A DNA stretch of 64,000 nucleotides from Bacteroidota bacterium (GTDB lineage Bacteria; Bacteroidota; Bacteroidia; Flavobacteriales; Weeksellaceae): assembly GCA_023457935.1 (NCBI GenBank), contig JAEXBA010000008.1, positions 24,581 through 88,580 on the forward strand, read 5' to 3'. The notes below the pieces were generated by a model. It worked only from the letters and a program-made list of their open reading frames with translations, searched no databases and had not been told where the DNA came from. The translations under genes and the position numbers were made by a program. Positions 1 through 8,089 of the stretch are shown piece by piece; position 1 is the first letter of the stretch; each line of letters starts with the position of its first letter.

Positions 1-276
1 AATGTCCTGCGTATCGGGAAGCCGCATCATAACGGCGCGTGCATACGAACAGTGCGGATAAATCTTCCAGTTGTTATCCCTCGCAAAACGGATACCTTCT
101 TCAACAAGAAACTTACCCATTCCGCGGCCCTCAAATTTTGCGTGAACCAGTACGAAAGAAATAATCATTTTGTTTTCTTCAGGAAAAATCGTGTAGGTGA
201 GACGGCCAACTTCTTCTGTTTCGTTGTTTAAAGTTATTACTCCGCCATTTCCAGTCTTATTGTTTTCGAATCTCAT
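1..276 (-). CDS. GNAT-type N-acetyltransferase, partial (C-terminus outside window)
   Basis: A reading frame starts with ATG at 276 and stays open to the window edge, giving 92 residues. It contains the acetyl-CoA-binding signature of small GNAT proteins: GRGMGKFLVEEGIRFARDN, followed by a WKIYPHCSYA segment typical of the short YjdJ-like (Acetyltransf_CG) family of about 95-100 residues. Only the extreme C-terminus should be missing. The acceptor substrate cannot be deduced. It lies upstream of and on the same strand as the RDD gene's downstream end, separated by about 75 bases with no clear terminator. Confidence 0.75.
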   Translation of the reverse strand, partial: MRFENNKTGNGGVITLNNETEEVGRLTYTIFPEENKMIISFVLVHAKFEGRGMGKFLVEEGIRFARDNNWKIYPHCSYARAVMMRLPDTQDI

Positions 277-352
277 AATTTCTCTTTTCAGTAAAAATAG
301 CAAAATAAAAAACTGCTTTTATTACAGAATTCAGTTCAGTTTATTCATTTTT

Positions 353-1099
353 CTACTTTCCGGTGAAGAAATTATAGTCTTTGATGATTTTATCAACAAA
401 CTGTTTCTCAGTAAACTCAGTCGGTTCAATCTGCAAATTCAGGGTTTCTTTAATTTTCTCTGAAAGTTTCGACAACACCTGTCGGTCACCCAAAGCAACC
501 GCTTTATGGTAGTTCTTCTTTATGATACGGACGTCATTGTCGTTGAGGCCAACAACCTGCGGAAAACGCGGAACATAGTCGCTTTGAAGGTTTTCCAGAA
601 TAGTGTGCGAAATGTTGACGGAGTTCTTCAGAGAAATCACGGCTGTTCCGGTAGCCAAATCTCCAAGCCGCTGATTATTCTTTGAAACAATCATGCTTAC
701 AACTCCAACGATGCCGGATGCCGCCCATATATCAACAATCCGCATAATCCACCGCATAAGATAATCACCGAAATTGGCCTGATATCCGTCTATTTTAACC
801 ACTTTAATCTTCATGATTTTCTTTCCGAAGGTTTGGCCTTCCATCAGGCTTTCCAGAACCAGAGTGTAAATATGAACCGGCAGAGTAAGCAAAGAAATAA
901 TCGCCCCGGCCGCCCAAGGATCTAGCGATGATAGATAATCGTTAAGACCTAAAACCTTTGTAAAAACATACATCAGAAGAAGAAAAACGGCAATCTTAAT
1001 CACCATATCAATAATAAATGCGACAATGCGCTCGCCGATACCAGCAAGTGTAAAACTGATGTTCACATTTTGTGATGTATTGATACCGATTTGAGACAT
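353..1099 (-). CDS. RDD family membrane protein
   Basis: The protein has 248 residues and a cytoplasmic N-terminus followed by hydrophobic segments near residues 25-55, 65-90 and 110-140. It carries the R-D features of the RDD family: GERIVAFIIDMVIK near residue 22 and a GQTFGKKIMKIKVV stretch near residue 88. The C-terminal 100 residues are soluble. RDD proteins are multi-pass membrane proteins, some of which act in ion transport; the role here is unknown. It is divergent from the SpoIIM-like gene with only 23 bases between the start codons, so the two share a control region. Together with the following six genes it forms a recurring Bacteroidota neighbourhood. Confidence 0.85.
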   Translation of the reverse strand: MSQIGINTSQNVNISFTLAGIGERIVAFIIDMVIKIAVFLLLMYVFTKVLGLNDYLSSLDPWAAGAIISLLTLPVHIYTLVLESLMEGQTFGKKIMKIKVVKIDGYQANFGDYLMRWIMRIVDIWAASGIVGVVSMIVSKNNQRLGDLATGTAVISLKNSVNISHTILENLQSDYVPRFPQVVGLNDNDVRIIKKNYHKAVALGDRQVLSKLSEKIKETLNLQIEPTEFTEKQFVDKIIKDYNFFTGK

Positions 1100-1122
1100 A
1101 AATTTTTTATTTTAGCACAGTT

Positions 1123-2112
1123 ATGAGGGAAGTCGCTTTTATTAAGCAAAATAAAGAAAAATGGCTGGAAGTGGAGCAAGTTATCGGAGGAAAGCTAAGA
1201 AAAAGTCCCGATGACCTTTCATCTCTGTACATTAACCTCATTAATGATCTTTCTTTTGCCCAAACCTATTATCCGAAAAGCAAAACTACGGTTTATCTGA
1301 ATCATCTTTCATCGCAGATTTTCCAGAAGATCTATAAAACGAAGCGTTTGGAAGAAAACCGTCTGCTGTATTTCTTCCGTACAGAAGTGCCGCTGCTGGT
1401 TCATCAGTACCGCCGTTATTTGCTGTATGCTTTTGCCTTTTTTTTTCTTTTTGTACTGATCGGCGTTTTTTCTGCAGAACATGATCCCGAAATTGTGAAG
1501 ATTTTTATGCCGAACGGAGAAATGTATTTTGAGCAGACACTGGAAAACATTAAAAAAGGTAATCCTATCGCGATTTATGGCGAAGGTTCAAACTGGGGAA
1601 GCTGGATTATGATTACCCTGAATAACCTCAAGGTAGGCGCCATTCTGTATGTAGCAGGCATTTTTGGCGGATTGGGAAGTCTTTATTTTTTACTTCAGAA
1701 CAGTTTGATGCTGGGTGGATTCCAGTATTTTTTCTATCAGAACGGTGCGCTTCTCGACAGTGCGCGTGGAATCTGGGTGCACGGAACTTTCGAGATTTTT
1801 GCGATGGTTATTGAAGCGTTTGCCGGGCTTGTTCTGGGTGCATCGATTCTGTTTCCGAAGACTTTTTCAAGGCTGGATTCCTTTAAAAGAGGTTTCCGCG
1901 ACAGTTTCAAAATCTTCTTCAGTACAGTGCCTTTTACAATTGCTGCAGGAGTTCTGGAAGGTTTTATCACACGTTACTCCCTGGAAATGCCTTTTGTACT
2001 TAACATCATGATTATTCTGGTAAGTCTGGCCGTTATCGGTTTTTACTACCTTGTCTATCCCAATATTGTTTACAGAAAAACACAGAAAATAAAAGAAAAT
2101 TTAATTCCATAA
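1123..2112 (+). CDS. Stage II sporulation protein M-like (SpoIIM family) membrane protein
   Basis: This 329-residue protein has an N-terminal soluble helical part (to about residue 95) and then several transmembrane segments. The family signature region is visible: NNLKVGAILYVAGIFGG around residue 168 and an HGTFEIFAMVIEAFAGL stretch around residue 221, typical of SpoIIM/YccB-like proteins. This organism group does not sporulate, so the name records homology only. It is the first gene of a tight + strand series, with a 3-base gap to the next gene. In SpoIIM-RDD-MoxR neighbourhoods it is a predicted inner-membrane component. Confidence 0.85.
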   Translation: MREVAFIKQNKEKWLEVEQVIGGKLRKSPDDLSSLYINLINDLSFAQTYYPKSKTTVYLNHLSSQIFQKIYKTKRLEENRLLYFFRTEVPLLVHQYRRYLLYAFAFFFLFVLIGVFSAEHDPEIVKIFMPNGEMYFEQTLENIKKGNPIAIYGEGSNWGSWIMITLNNLKVGAILYVAGIFGGLGSLYFLLQNSLMLGGFQYFFYQNGALLDSARGIWVHGTFEIFAMVIEAFAGLVLGASILFPKTFSRLDSFKRGFRDSFKIFFSTVPFTIAAGVLEGFITRYSLEMPFVLNIMIILVSLAVIGFYYLVYPNIVYRKTQKIKENLIP

Positions 2113-2115
2113 ACC

Positions 2116-3087
2116 ATGCAGTTTTATAAAAAGAGAGATTTTGGTAATCTCATTGCAGATTCACTGGGCTTTGTAAAGCTTTACGGCCGTAACTTCTTCA
2201 AGAATTATCTCATCATCAACGGTATTCTTCTTATCGCGCTTGTGGTACTTTTCGTAGTGGGATACCGCAATATGTTTGCACAGATTCTCAACGGAAACCT
2301 GCAGGGGCAGTCGTATTATTTTGAGACATATTTTCAGGACAATCCGGTTATGCTCATCATCGGCGCTCTGGTGTTTTTCATACTGAGCTTTGGCGCAATG
2401 ATGGTTATTTATTCATTCCCGGTACTGTATATGAAACGGCTTTCCGAAACAGGCAACAGAAATATTTCGTCTGATCTTCTGCTTTCTGATCTGAAGAAAA
2501 ATGCAGGAAAATTTTTCATTTTTTTCTTTGGAATTCTGCTGATCATGATGCCGCTGATGCTCGCTTTTTTTGCCATAAGCAGTATTCTGTTTTTCGTAGG
2601 TTTCTTTGTGATAATTCTGGCGATGCCGGTTTTCATGAATGTCATCAATTTTACGCTTTTCGATTATTTTCATACGGATAAAGGATTTTTCAGTTCATTA
2701 AGCTATGCTTTCCGTTCACAGTTTTCCTATTCCAATGCCAGCGAAAAATCTCCGTTCTGGAAGTACTGGGGTTCAACCATTATTATTTATCTTATTGTTG
2801 TAATCATTTCATATATTTTCACGCTGATTCCTATGGCTATTTTCATGGGTGTCATGTTTACGGTTCCTCAGGAAGGTATGCAGGATATGCAGAATCCGGC
2901 TGCTTTTTTTGAAGGAACGATGGGAATTGTTTTCTTTCTGATTTATGGGATATCATTGGTTGTCATGATGCTGATTTCGAACCTTCTCTACATCAATTCA
3001 GGACTGAGCTATTACGACAGCAGAACTGATCTTCACCGGAAACTGGATCTGCAGGAAATTGAAACAATCGGCGCGGGTGAAGTGTAA
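2116..3087 (+). CDS. Polytopic membrane protein of the MoxR/DUF58 locus
   Basis: The protein has 323 residues with about six strongly hydrophobic segments (near residues 30-50, 75-105, 130-180, 215-245 and 265-290), including Phe/Ile/Met-rich helices. It resembles the DUF4013 / GPDPase-membrane-domain type of polytopic protein that often follows spoIIM in Flavobacteriia. In this lineage such genes have sometimes been labelled beta-carotene monooxygenase, for which nothing in the sequence speaks. It begins 3 bases after the SpoIIM-like gene and its end overlaps the following DUF4129 start by 11 bases, which implies cotranscription. No catalytic motif was seen. Confidence 0.75.
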   Translation: MQFYKKRDFGNLIADSLGFVKLYGRNFFKNYLIINGILLIALVVLFVVGYRNMFAQILNGNLQGQSYYFETYFQDNPVMLIIGALVFFILSFGAMMVIYSFPVLYMKRLSETGNRNISSDLLLSDLKKNAGKFFIFFFGILLIMMPLMLAFFAISSILFFVGFFVIILAMPVFMNVINFTLFDYFHTDKGFFSSLSYAFRSQFSYSNASEKSPFWKYWGSTIIIYLIVVIISYIFTLIPMAIFMGVMFTVPQEGMQDMQNPAAFFEGTMGIVFFLIYGISLVVMMLISNLLYINSGLSYYDSRTDLHRKLDLQEIETIGAGEV

Positions 3088-3871
3088 TACTTACATATTC
3101 CTTTCAGTTTTTTGCTGTACATTTTTCTCTGCGCAGAAAGATGGAGTTGCTTTGCCTCCGAAAACCGCTGTGCTGGATACCGTACTGATTACTCAGAAAG
3201 GTTTTGTTGAATCCGACTCTGTTCTGAAAAATCCTTATGTTACCGACAATCAGATTGCAGAACGGAATTTTCCCGCCGGTTTCCAGAGAAAATACAGAGG
3301 TGACGAATTCAGTTACGAAACTGTTAAACCAAGAGAATCCTTTTGGTCGAGAGTGCGGCGACAGCTGAAAAAACACTGGGAATCAATTTTTGGTAAACCA
3401 GATCCGAAAGCTTCGCTGAAAGCCATGGAAATCATTCTTTGGCTTCTGGCGATACTGTCAGTTGCTGTCGTTCTGTATTACGGACTGAATTATCTCGTTA
3501 ACCGACAGGGAAATATCCTTTTTGGCAGAAAAAACCGGAAAATCGACATCCAGTCGAGTGATATTACAGAAAATATCCATGAAATAAATTTTCCCGAAAA
3601 CATTCTGAAATACGAGAAAGAAGGAAATTACCGGTCTGCGGTGCGCTACCAGTTTCTGTTTGTTTTGAAGAAAATTTCGGACAGCAGGATCATCAGCTGG
3701 AATCCGGAAAAAACCAATAAAGATTATCTTGCTGAAATTAAAAACAGTGATCTGAAGGCACAGTTTGCTGAGCTTGTACGGATTTTCGACTATGTTTGGT
3801 ACGGTGAGTTCGAAATCAGTGAAGAGAGTTATAGTAAGTTCCGGGAAAAATTTACCGGATTTAAATGGTAA
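3077..3871 (+). CDS. DUF4129 domain-containing membrane protein
   Basis: I place the start at GTG 3077 because it opens directly into a signal-peptide-like N-terminus (MKCNTYIFLSVFCCTFFSAQ); a TTG at 3059 would add six residues before it. The 264-residue protein has a secreted N-terminal region, one transmembrane helix near residues 118-140 (IILWLLAILSVAVVLYYG), and a C-terminal DUF4129 domain with the usual YRSAVRYQFLFVLKK and DYLAEIKN segments. DUF4129 typically occurs fused to transglutaminases or beside MoxR/DUF58 genes. It overlaps the preceding gene by 11 bases and the next by one base (TAATG). Confidence 0.8.
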   Translation: MKCNTYIFLSVFCCTFFSAQKDGVALPPKTAVLDTVLITQKGFVESDSVLKNPYVTDNQIAERNFPAGFQRKYRGDEFSYETVKPRESFWSRVRRQLKKHWESIFGKPDPKASLKAMEIILWLLAILSVAVVLYYGLNYLVNRQGNILFGRKNRKIDIQSSDITENIHEINFPENILKYEKEGNYRSAVRYQFLFVLKKISDSRIISWNPEKTNKDYLAEIKNSDLKAQFAELVRIFDYVWYGEFEISEESYSKFREKFTGFKW

Positions 3872-5028
3872 TGAATAAAACATTAAAACTATACGCTATT
3901 CTGTTTGGAATCGTCCTCATTCTTCTGGCTCTTCTGGAGCTGGGGAAGAAAAACGTTACAGACTGGCGGAAAAATTTTGATGTAACTGAAAAGACGCCGT
4001 TCGGACTTTACATTTTCAATCAGGAAGCCGAACATCTTGTCGGAAACCTTCACCGTACTGTTGTTTCGCCTTTCGATTACTTTAATCAGAATCCTGCAGC
4101 CAAAAACCGTAATTATCTCATCATCGAACGCAATATTTCGAAAACTTCGTGGGAAAAATTACTGGATAAAGCAAAAGAAGGTTCGGATGTAATGGTGATT
4201 TCAACAAGATTCAGTATGGAAATTGCAGATTCGCTGAAGTTTAATCCAGGTTTGCGGTTCTTCGAAGAAAACCAGACGCATTATCTCACCGACAGAAAAT
4301 TCCTGGGAGATTCTATCATCATTGAGAAATATCCGGGACAGCTTGTGTTTGAAAGTTTTGATGCAGAAACCGAGATTCTGGGTGCGGCAAAATCACCGAT
4401 TGTGCCGGATGCGGCTTCATTCATAAAAATAAGGTTCGGGAAAGGAAATATCTATCTCCACAGCGATCCAATGTTCCTTACCAATTATTATCTTTTGAAA
4501 CCCGGTTACGAACGTTACGCACAGGATTTTTTTTCGTATTTTCCGAATCGCGAAACGGTATGGTTTATGGAAACCAGAGATATACGCTCTAACTCGCCTC
4601 TGCGGTTTGTACTGGCCAATCCCGGTTTGCGTTATGCATGGTGGCTGCTGCTCGCAGGGCTCTTGATTTTCGTATTTTTCAATGCGAAAAGAAGACAGCG
4701 TGTAATTCCCGAAATCCCGGAGTTAAAGAATAAGTCAGCGGAGTTTGTAAAAAGTATCGGTAACCTTTACCTTCAGGAAGGCGATTTTCATGATATGATG
4801 GCAAAGAAAGCACAGTATTTTCTTAACAGAATCCGTATGGATTTACTGATTGATACGTACAGTCTTGATGAAGATTTCTGTAACAAACTGCAGCTGAAAA
4901 CAGGCAAGCCAGTTGAAAAAATCAACGAAGCCGTAAGTTTAATTAAAAAAGCCCAGGATCCTTACGCAGCCGTAATTAAAGAAGATCTGATAAGAATGAA
5001 CAGGCTTTTGGATGATATTTTAAAATAG
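3871..5028 (+). CDS. DUF4350 domain-containing protein
   Basis: The start is taken at ATG 3871, which overlaps the stop of the DUF4129 gene in a TAATG junction; an ATG at 3865 would add two residues. The 385-residue product has an N-terminal membrane anchor (LYAILFGIVLILLALLEL), a soluble region resembling the DUF4350 fold, which is related to glutamine-amidotransferase-like or GldG-like domains, and a second transmembrane segment near residue 250 (YAWWLLLAGLLIFVFF). A helical cytoplasmic tail follows. It probably serves as a membrane adaptor of the neighbouring MoxR ATPase. No catalytic residues were recognised. Confidence 0.8.
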   Translation: MNKTLKLYAILFGIVLILLALLELGKKNVTDWRKNFDVTEKTPFGLYIFNQEAEHLVGNLHRTVVSPFDYFNQNPAAKNRNYLIIERNISKTSWEKLLDKAKEGSDVMVISTRFSMEIADSLKFNPGLRFFEENQTHYLTDRKFLGDSIIIEKYPGQLVFESFDAETEILGAAKSPIVPDAASFIKIRFGKGNIYLHSDPMFLTNYYLLKPGYERYAQDFFSYFPNRETVWFMETRDIRSNSPLRFVLANPGLRYAWWLLLAGLLIFVFFNAKRRQRVIPEIPELKNKSAEFVKSIGNLYLQEGDFHDMMAKKAQYFLNRIRMDLLIDTYSLDEDFCNKLQLKTGKPVEKINEAVSLIKKAQDPYAAVIKEDLIRMNRLLDDILK

Positions 5029-5056
5029 ATCAGTGTAAACTAACAATTAAGAATTG

Positions 5057-6094
5057 ATGGAAAATTTTGATAATCAGAATCCCGAAAACAGTTTGGAACG
5101 TTTTGAGCCAACTGAGAATTCTCAGTCGGAATTCCGCTCACGGATTGATATGACAGAACTTCGGGAAAGCCTGGAAAAAGTAAAAACAGAGATCGGAAAA
5201 GTAATTGTAGGACAGGAAAGTATGATTGAGCATTTGCTGGTTGCTCTTTTATCCAACGGTCATGTTCTGATTGAGGGCGTTCCCGGTGTTGCCAAAACGA
5301 TTACTGCGAAACTGCTGGCCAAAACGGTGGATGTAGGATTCAGCCGTATTCAGTTTACGCCGGATCTGATGCCCTCGGATATTTTGGGAACTTCGGTTTT
5401 CAATGTAAAAAATGCGGATTTTGAGTTTAAAAAAGGCCCGGTTTTTTCCAATTTTATCCTGATTGATGAAATCAACCGTTCCCCGGCAAAAACACAGGCA
5501 GCACTTTTCGAAGTAATGGAAGAGCGACAGATCACGATGGACGGAATCCGCTATGAAATGGAAGAACCTTTTCTGGTTGTCGCTACGCAGAATCCTATCG
5601 AACATGAAGGAACTTACCGTCTGCCGGAAGCGCAGCTGGACCGTTTTCTTTTCAAAATCAATGTTGGCTATCCGAATTTGAGCGAAGAAATTCAGATTAT
5701 CAGAAACCAGCATGAAAGCAAACTGGATGATAAAACAGCACCGGTAAACAAAGTGGTGACCGGACAGCAATTGAAAAACTATCAGCATTTGGTAAAAGAA
5801 GTAGTGGTAGAGCAGCATTTGCTGGAATATATTGCAAGAATTATCATCAACACAAGGGAAAATCAGTTTCTCTACCTTGGAGCTTCTCCAAGAGCGAGTT
5901 TGGCGCTGCTTACTGCCTCGAAGGCATTTGCAGCTGTAAGAGGCCGCGATTTCGTAACTCCTGAAGATATCAAAGAAGCAAGTTTTGCGGTGTTGCGTCA
6001 CCGGGTTGTTGTATCGCCCGAACGTGAAATGGAAGGTCTCACAGCAGATGAAATCATACGCCAGATTCTGGAATCCATTGAAATTCCAAGATAG
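5057..6094 (+). CDS. MoxR family AAA+ ATPase
   Basis: The ATG at 5057 is preferred over the TTG at 5054. The 345-residue protein has the MoxR AAA_3 core: Walker A GVPGVAKT at residues 74-81, Walker B ILIDEINRSPAKTQ with Asp137/Glu138, the MEERQ segment, a sensor-1 ATQNPIEHEGTYRLPEAQLD region and a C-terminal AAA lid with SPRAS. MoxR ATPases act as chaperones that mature or activate partner complexes, often with a vWA-type partner. Here the vWA-like partner is the DUF58 protein encoded 25 bases downstream. It sits sixth in the locus. Confidence 0.93.
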   Translation: MENFDNQNPENSLERFEPTENSQSEFRSRIDMTELRESLEKVKTEIGKVIVGQESMIEHLLVALLSNGHVLIEGVPGVAKTITAKLLAKTVDVGFSRIQFTPDLMPSDILGTSVFNVKNADFEFKKGPVFSNFILIDEINRSPAKTQAALFEVMEERQITMDGIRYEMEEPFLVVATQNPIEHEGTYRLPEAQLDRFLFKINVGYPNLSEEIQIIRNQHESKLDDKTAPVNKVVTGQQLKNYQHLVKEVVVEQHLLEYIARIIINTRENQFLYLGASPRASLALLTASKAFAAVRGRDFVTPEDIKEASFAVLRHRVVVSPEREMEGLTADEIIRQILESIEIPR

Positions 6095-6119
6095 AACACT
6101 TGTATTGCCCTTCTGTTAA

Positions 6120-7442
6120 ATGAAAAATTTCTTCCTTAATAACCGTTTTTTCTTCTCGCTTTTCGCAGTGGGAACGGCTTATATTATGGCATTTTTCTTT
6201 TCATGGATGATGTGGGTGGCACACGGAATGCTGGTATTGTTACTTCTTGCCGTCTTCCTGGATGCGCTGTTACTTTTCCGGACAAAAAAAGGCGTGCAGG
6301 CACAGAGAATACTGCCAGAAAAGCTGTCCAACGGAGATGAAAATTCTGTTAAAGTGGATGTCCGGAATAACTATTTTTTCAGAATTTCTGTGAAGGTTAT
6401 CGATGAGATCCCTTTTCAGTTTCAGAAGCGGGATTTTCTCATAAAGCGTGAAGTTGAAGCGGGCAGAAATGTTCTGTTTCAGTATATGCTGGAACCGAAA
6501 CAGCGGGGCGAATACAGTTTCGGCAACCTTAATGTCTATGCCGTTTCACCGCTCGGACTGGTCTCACGCAGATTCGCTTTTCAGAAAAATGCGGTGATTC
6601 CCAGTTATCCTTCATTTATTCATTTAAGAAAGTATGAGCTTATGGCTATTCAGAACGAATTTATGATGGGCGGAATCCGGAAAATCCGTAAACTGGGACA
6701 CACGATGGAGTTCGAAAAAATTAAGGAATATGTTCCCGGCGATGACATCAGAACCATCAACTGGAAAGCGACTTCCAAACAGAACAAACTGATGGTAAAC
6801 CAGTATCAGGACGAAAAATCCCAGAGAATCTACCTTCTGATTGATAAAGGCCGTACCATGCAGATGCCTTTCAGCGGCTTGAGTCTGCTGGATTATTCCA
6901 TTAATGCCGCAATGGCGCTTTCGCATATCATACTGAAAAAAGGCGACCGTGCGGGAATAATGACTTTCAGTAAGAAAACTGAAAACAGAGTGGCAGCGGA
7001 CAGCAGATCCGGCCAGTTAAAAAAGATTTCCGAAGCGCTTTACAATGTACAGACCAATTTTTTTGAAAGTGATTTCAACAGACTGTATCAGGATGTGAAA
7101 ACCGGAATCAGCCAGCGGAGTCTGGTTCTGCTCTTTACCAATTTTGAAACCCTTGATGCGGTGAACCGTCAGATGAAATATCTGCGGGGCATCGCCAAAA
7201 ATCATCTGCTGGTGGTGGTTTTTTTCAAGAACGCTGAACTTCAGAAAATCATTCATTCCAATCCCGAAAGCATGCAGGAAGTGTATGATGAAATCATCGC
7301 TGAGAAATTTGAATTTGAAAAGAAACTGATTATCCAGGAACTGAGAAAATATGGCATATACACTGTGTATACACTTCCGGAAAACCTTAATATCGAAGTG
7401 ATTAACAAGTATCTGGAAATAAAATCAAGAGGATTGCTTTAG
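6120..7442 (+). CDS. DUF58 domain-containing protein (vWA-like)
   Basis: This 440-residue protein has two N-terminal transmembrane helices (about residues 8-50) followed by a beta-rich region and the DUF58 core. Diagnostic is GHTMEFEKIKEYVPGDDIRTINWKAT (split here as GHTMEFEKIKEYVPGDD and RTINWKAT) near residue 199. It is followed by a degenerate MIDAS-like motif, LLIDKGRTM, near residue 239. DUF58 proteins pair with MoxR ATPases. The gene closes the + strand series. A 27-codon minus-strand reading frame overlaps its last four bases. Confidence 0.92.
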   Translation: MKNFFLNNRFFFSLFAVGTAYIMAFFFSWMMWVAHGMLVLLLLAVFLDALLLFRTKKGVQAQRILPEKLSNGDENSVKVDVRNNYFFRISVKVIDEIPFQFQKRDFLIKREVEAGRNVLFQYMLEPKQRGEYSFGNLNVYAVSPLGLVSRRFAFQKNAVIPSYPSFIHLRKYELMAIQNEFMMGGIRKIRKLGHTMEFEKIKEYVPGDDIRTINWKATSKQNKLMVNQYQDEKSQRIYLLIDKGRTMQMPFSGLSLLDYSINAAMALSHIILKKGDRAGIMTFSKKTENRVAADSRSGQLKKISEALYNVQTNFFESDFNRLYQDVKTGISQRSLVLLFTNFETLDAVNRQMKYLRGIAKNHLLVVVFFKNAELQKIIHSNPESMQEVYDEIIAEKFEFEKKLIIQELRKYGIYTVYTLPENLNIEVINKYLEIKSRGLL

Positions 7443-7522
7443 AATTTTTTTCTCTTGTTTGCGAGATAGCTGAAAAATGCAGTAATCAGCACAACCACCA
7501 ACAGAATCTGGAACCAGTTCAT
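7439..7522 (-). CDS. Possible 27-residue single-span membrane protein
   Basis: A minus-strand ATG at 7522 opens a 27-codon frame ending with TAA at 7439-7441. The product would be one hydrophobic helix (WFQILLVVVLITAFFSYLA) followed by a basic tail (NKRKKF), which is a plausible positive-inside membrane microprotein. It overlaps the DUF58 stop codon tail-to-tail. There is an A-rich stretch but no strong ribosome-binding site before the ATG. This is supported only by composition; it could be chance. Confidence 0.3.
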   Translation of the reverse strand: MNWFQILLVVVLITAFFSYLANKRKKF

Positions 7523-7612
7523 TTTTTTTCCAGCCAATGTACTCTTAAAACAGATAACAGTTTACAGGAAAAACACCCAAAATTTAATCAGATATCAATA
7601 AATAAGACAGAA

Positions 7613-8035
7613 ATGAAAATAAACCTCAATAGAATTAACGACGATTATCTTTTTGAATGTACCAATTCTGCAGGAAACAGTATTCTGCTTGACAATACCT
7701 CGCAGCCGGACGCAAAAGGCGTTTCACCAATGGAAAGTGTGCTGATGGCTGTTGCAGGATGCAGCGGTATTGATGTGGTTTCGATTCTGAAGAAACAAAG
7801 ACAGGAAATTACCGGTTTTTCCGCTGAAGTTGAGGGCGAACGGGTACAGGTAGACGAGGCGAAACCGTTCAGAAAAATCACCGTAAAATTTATGATAGAG
7901 GGCGATGTAGATCCAAAAAAAGCGCTCAAAGCGGCAGAACTTTCATTTGACAAGTACTGTTCGGTTTCCAAAACACTGGAACCGAATGTTGAAGTTGTTT
8001 TTGAAGTCTCGGTGAACGGAGAAACTGTTGTTTAA
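7613..8035 (+). CDS. OsmC family peroxiredoxin-like protein
   Basis: The 140-residue protein matches the OsmC/YhfA fold: an N-terminal beta sheet, a PMESVLMAVAGCSGIDVVSIL helix with the first redox cysteine near residue 47, and the second cysteine in FDKYCSVSKTL near residue 117. Members reduce organic hydroperoxides using the two cysteines. Length is normal for the family. It is a single gene facing the large glucosidase gene, with a strong hairpin between their ends. Confidence 0.88.
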   Translation: MKINLNRINDDYLFECTNSAGNSILLDNTSQPDAKGVSPMESVLMAVAGCSGIDVVSILKKQRQEITGFSAEVEGERVQVDEAKPFRKITVKFMIEGDVDPKKALKAAELSFDKYCSVSKTLEPNVEVVFEVSVNGETVV

Positions 8036-8044
8036 AGTTTGGAA

Positions 8045-8084
8045 AACAGCAGACATGCAGTTTGATATATTGCTGTCTGCTGTT
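8045..8084. terminator. Hairpin between convergent genes
   Basis: An 11-bp perfect stem (AACAGCAGACA with TGTCTGCTGTT) encloses an 18-base loop that can add three further pairs (GCA/TGC). It lies between the ends of the OsmC gene (8035) and the glucosidase gene (8090). There is no long T tract on either side, so intrinsic termination is likely but not certain. Confidence 0.45.
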
Positions 8085-8089
8085 GGTTA

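Noticed and set aside
2116..3087. Beta-carotene 15,15'-monooxygenase
   Set aside because: This label is sometimes used for such membrane proteins in the lineage, but no oxygenase motif or iron-binding His set is present.
5249..6001. 250-codon open frame antisense to the MoxR gene
   Set aside because: It is a shadow of the MoxR coding sequence; its product is Cys/Phe/His-rich with no recognisable domain and the sense frame has all AAA+ motifs.
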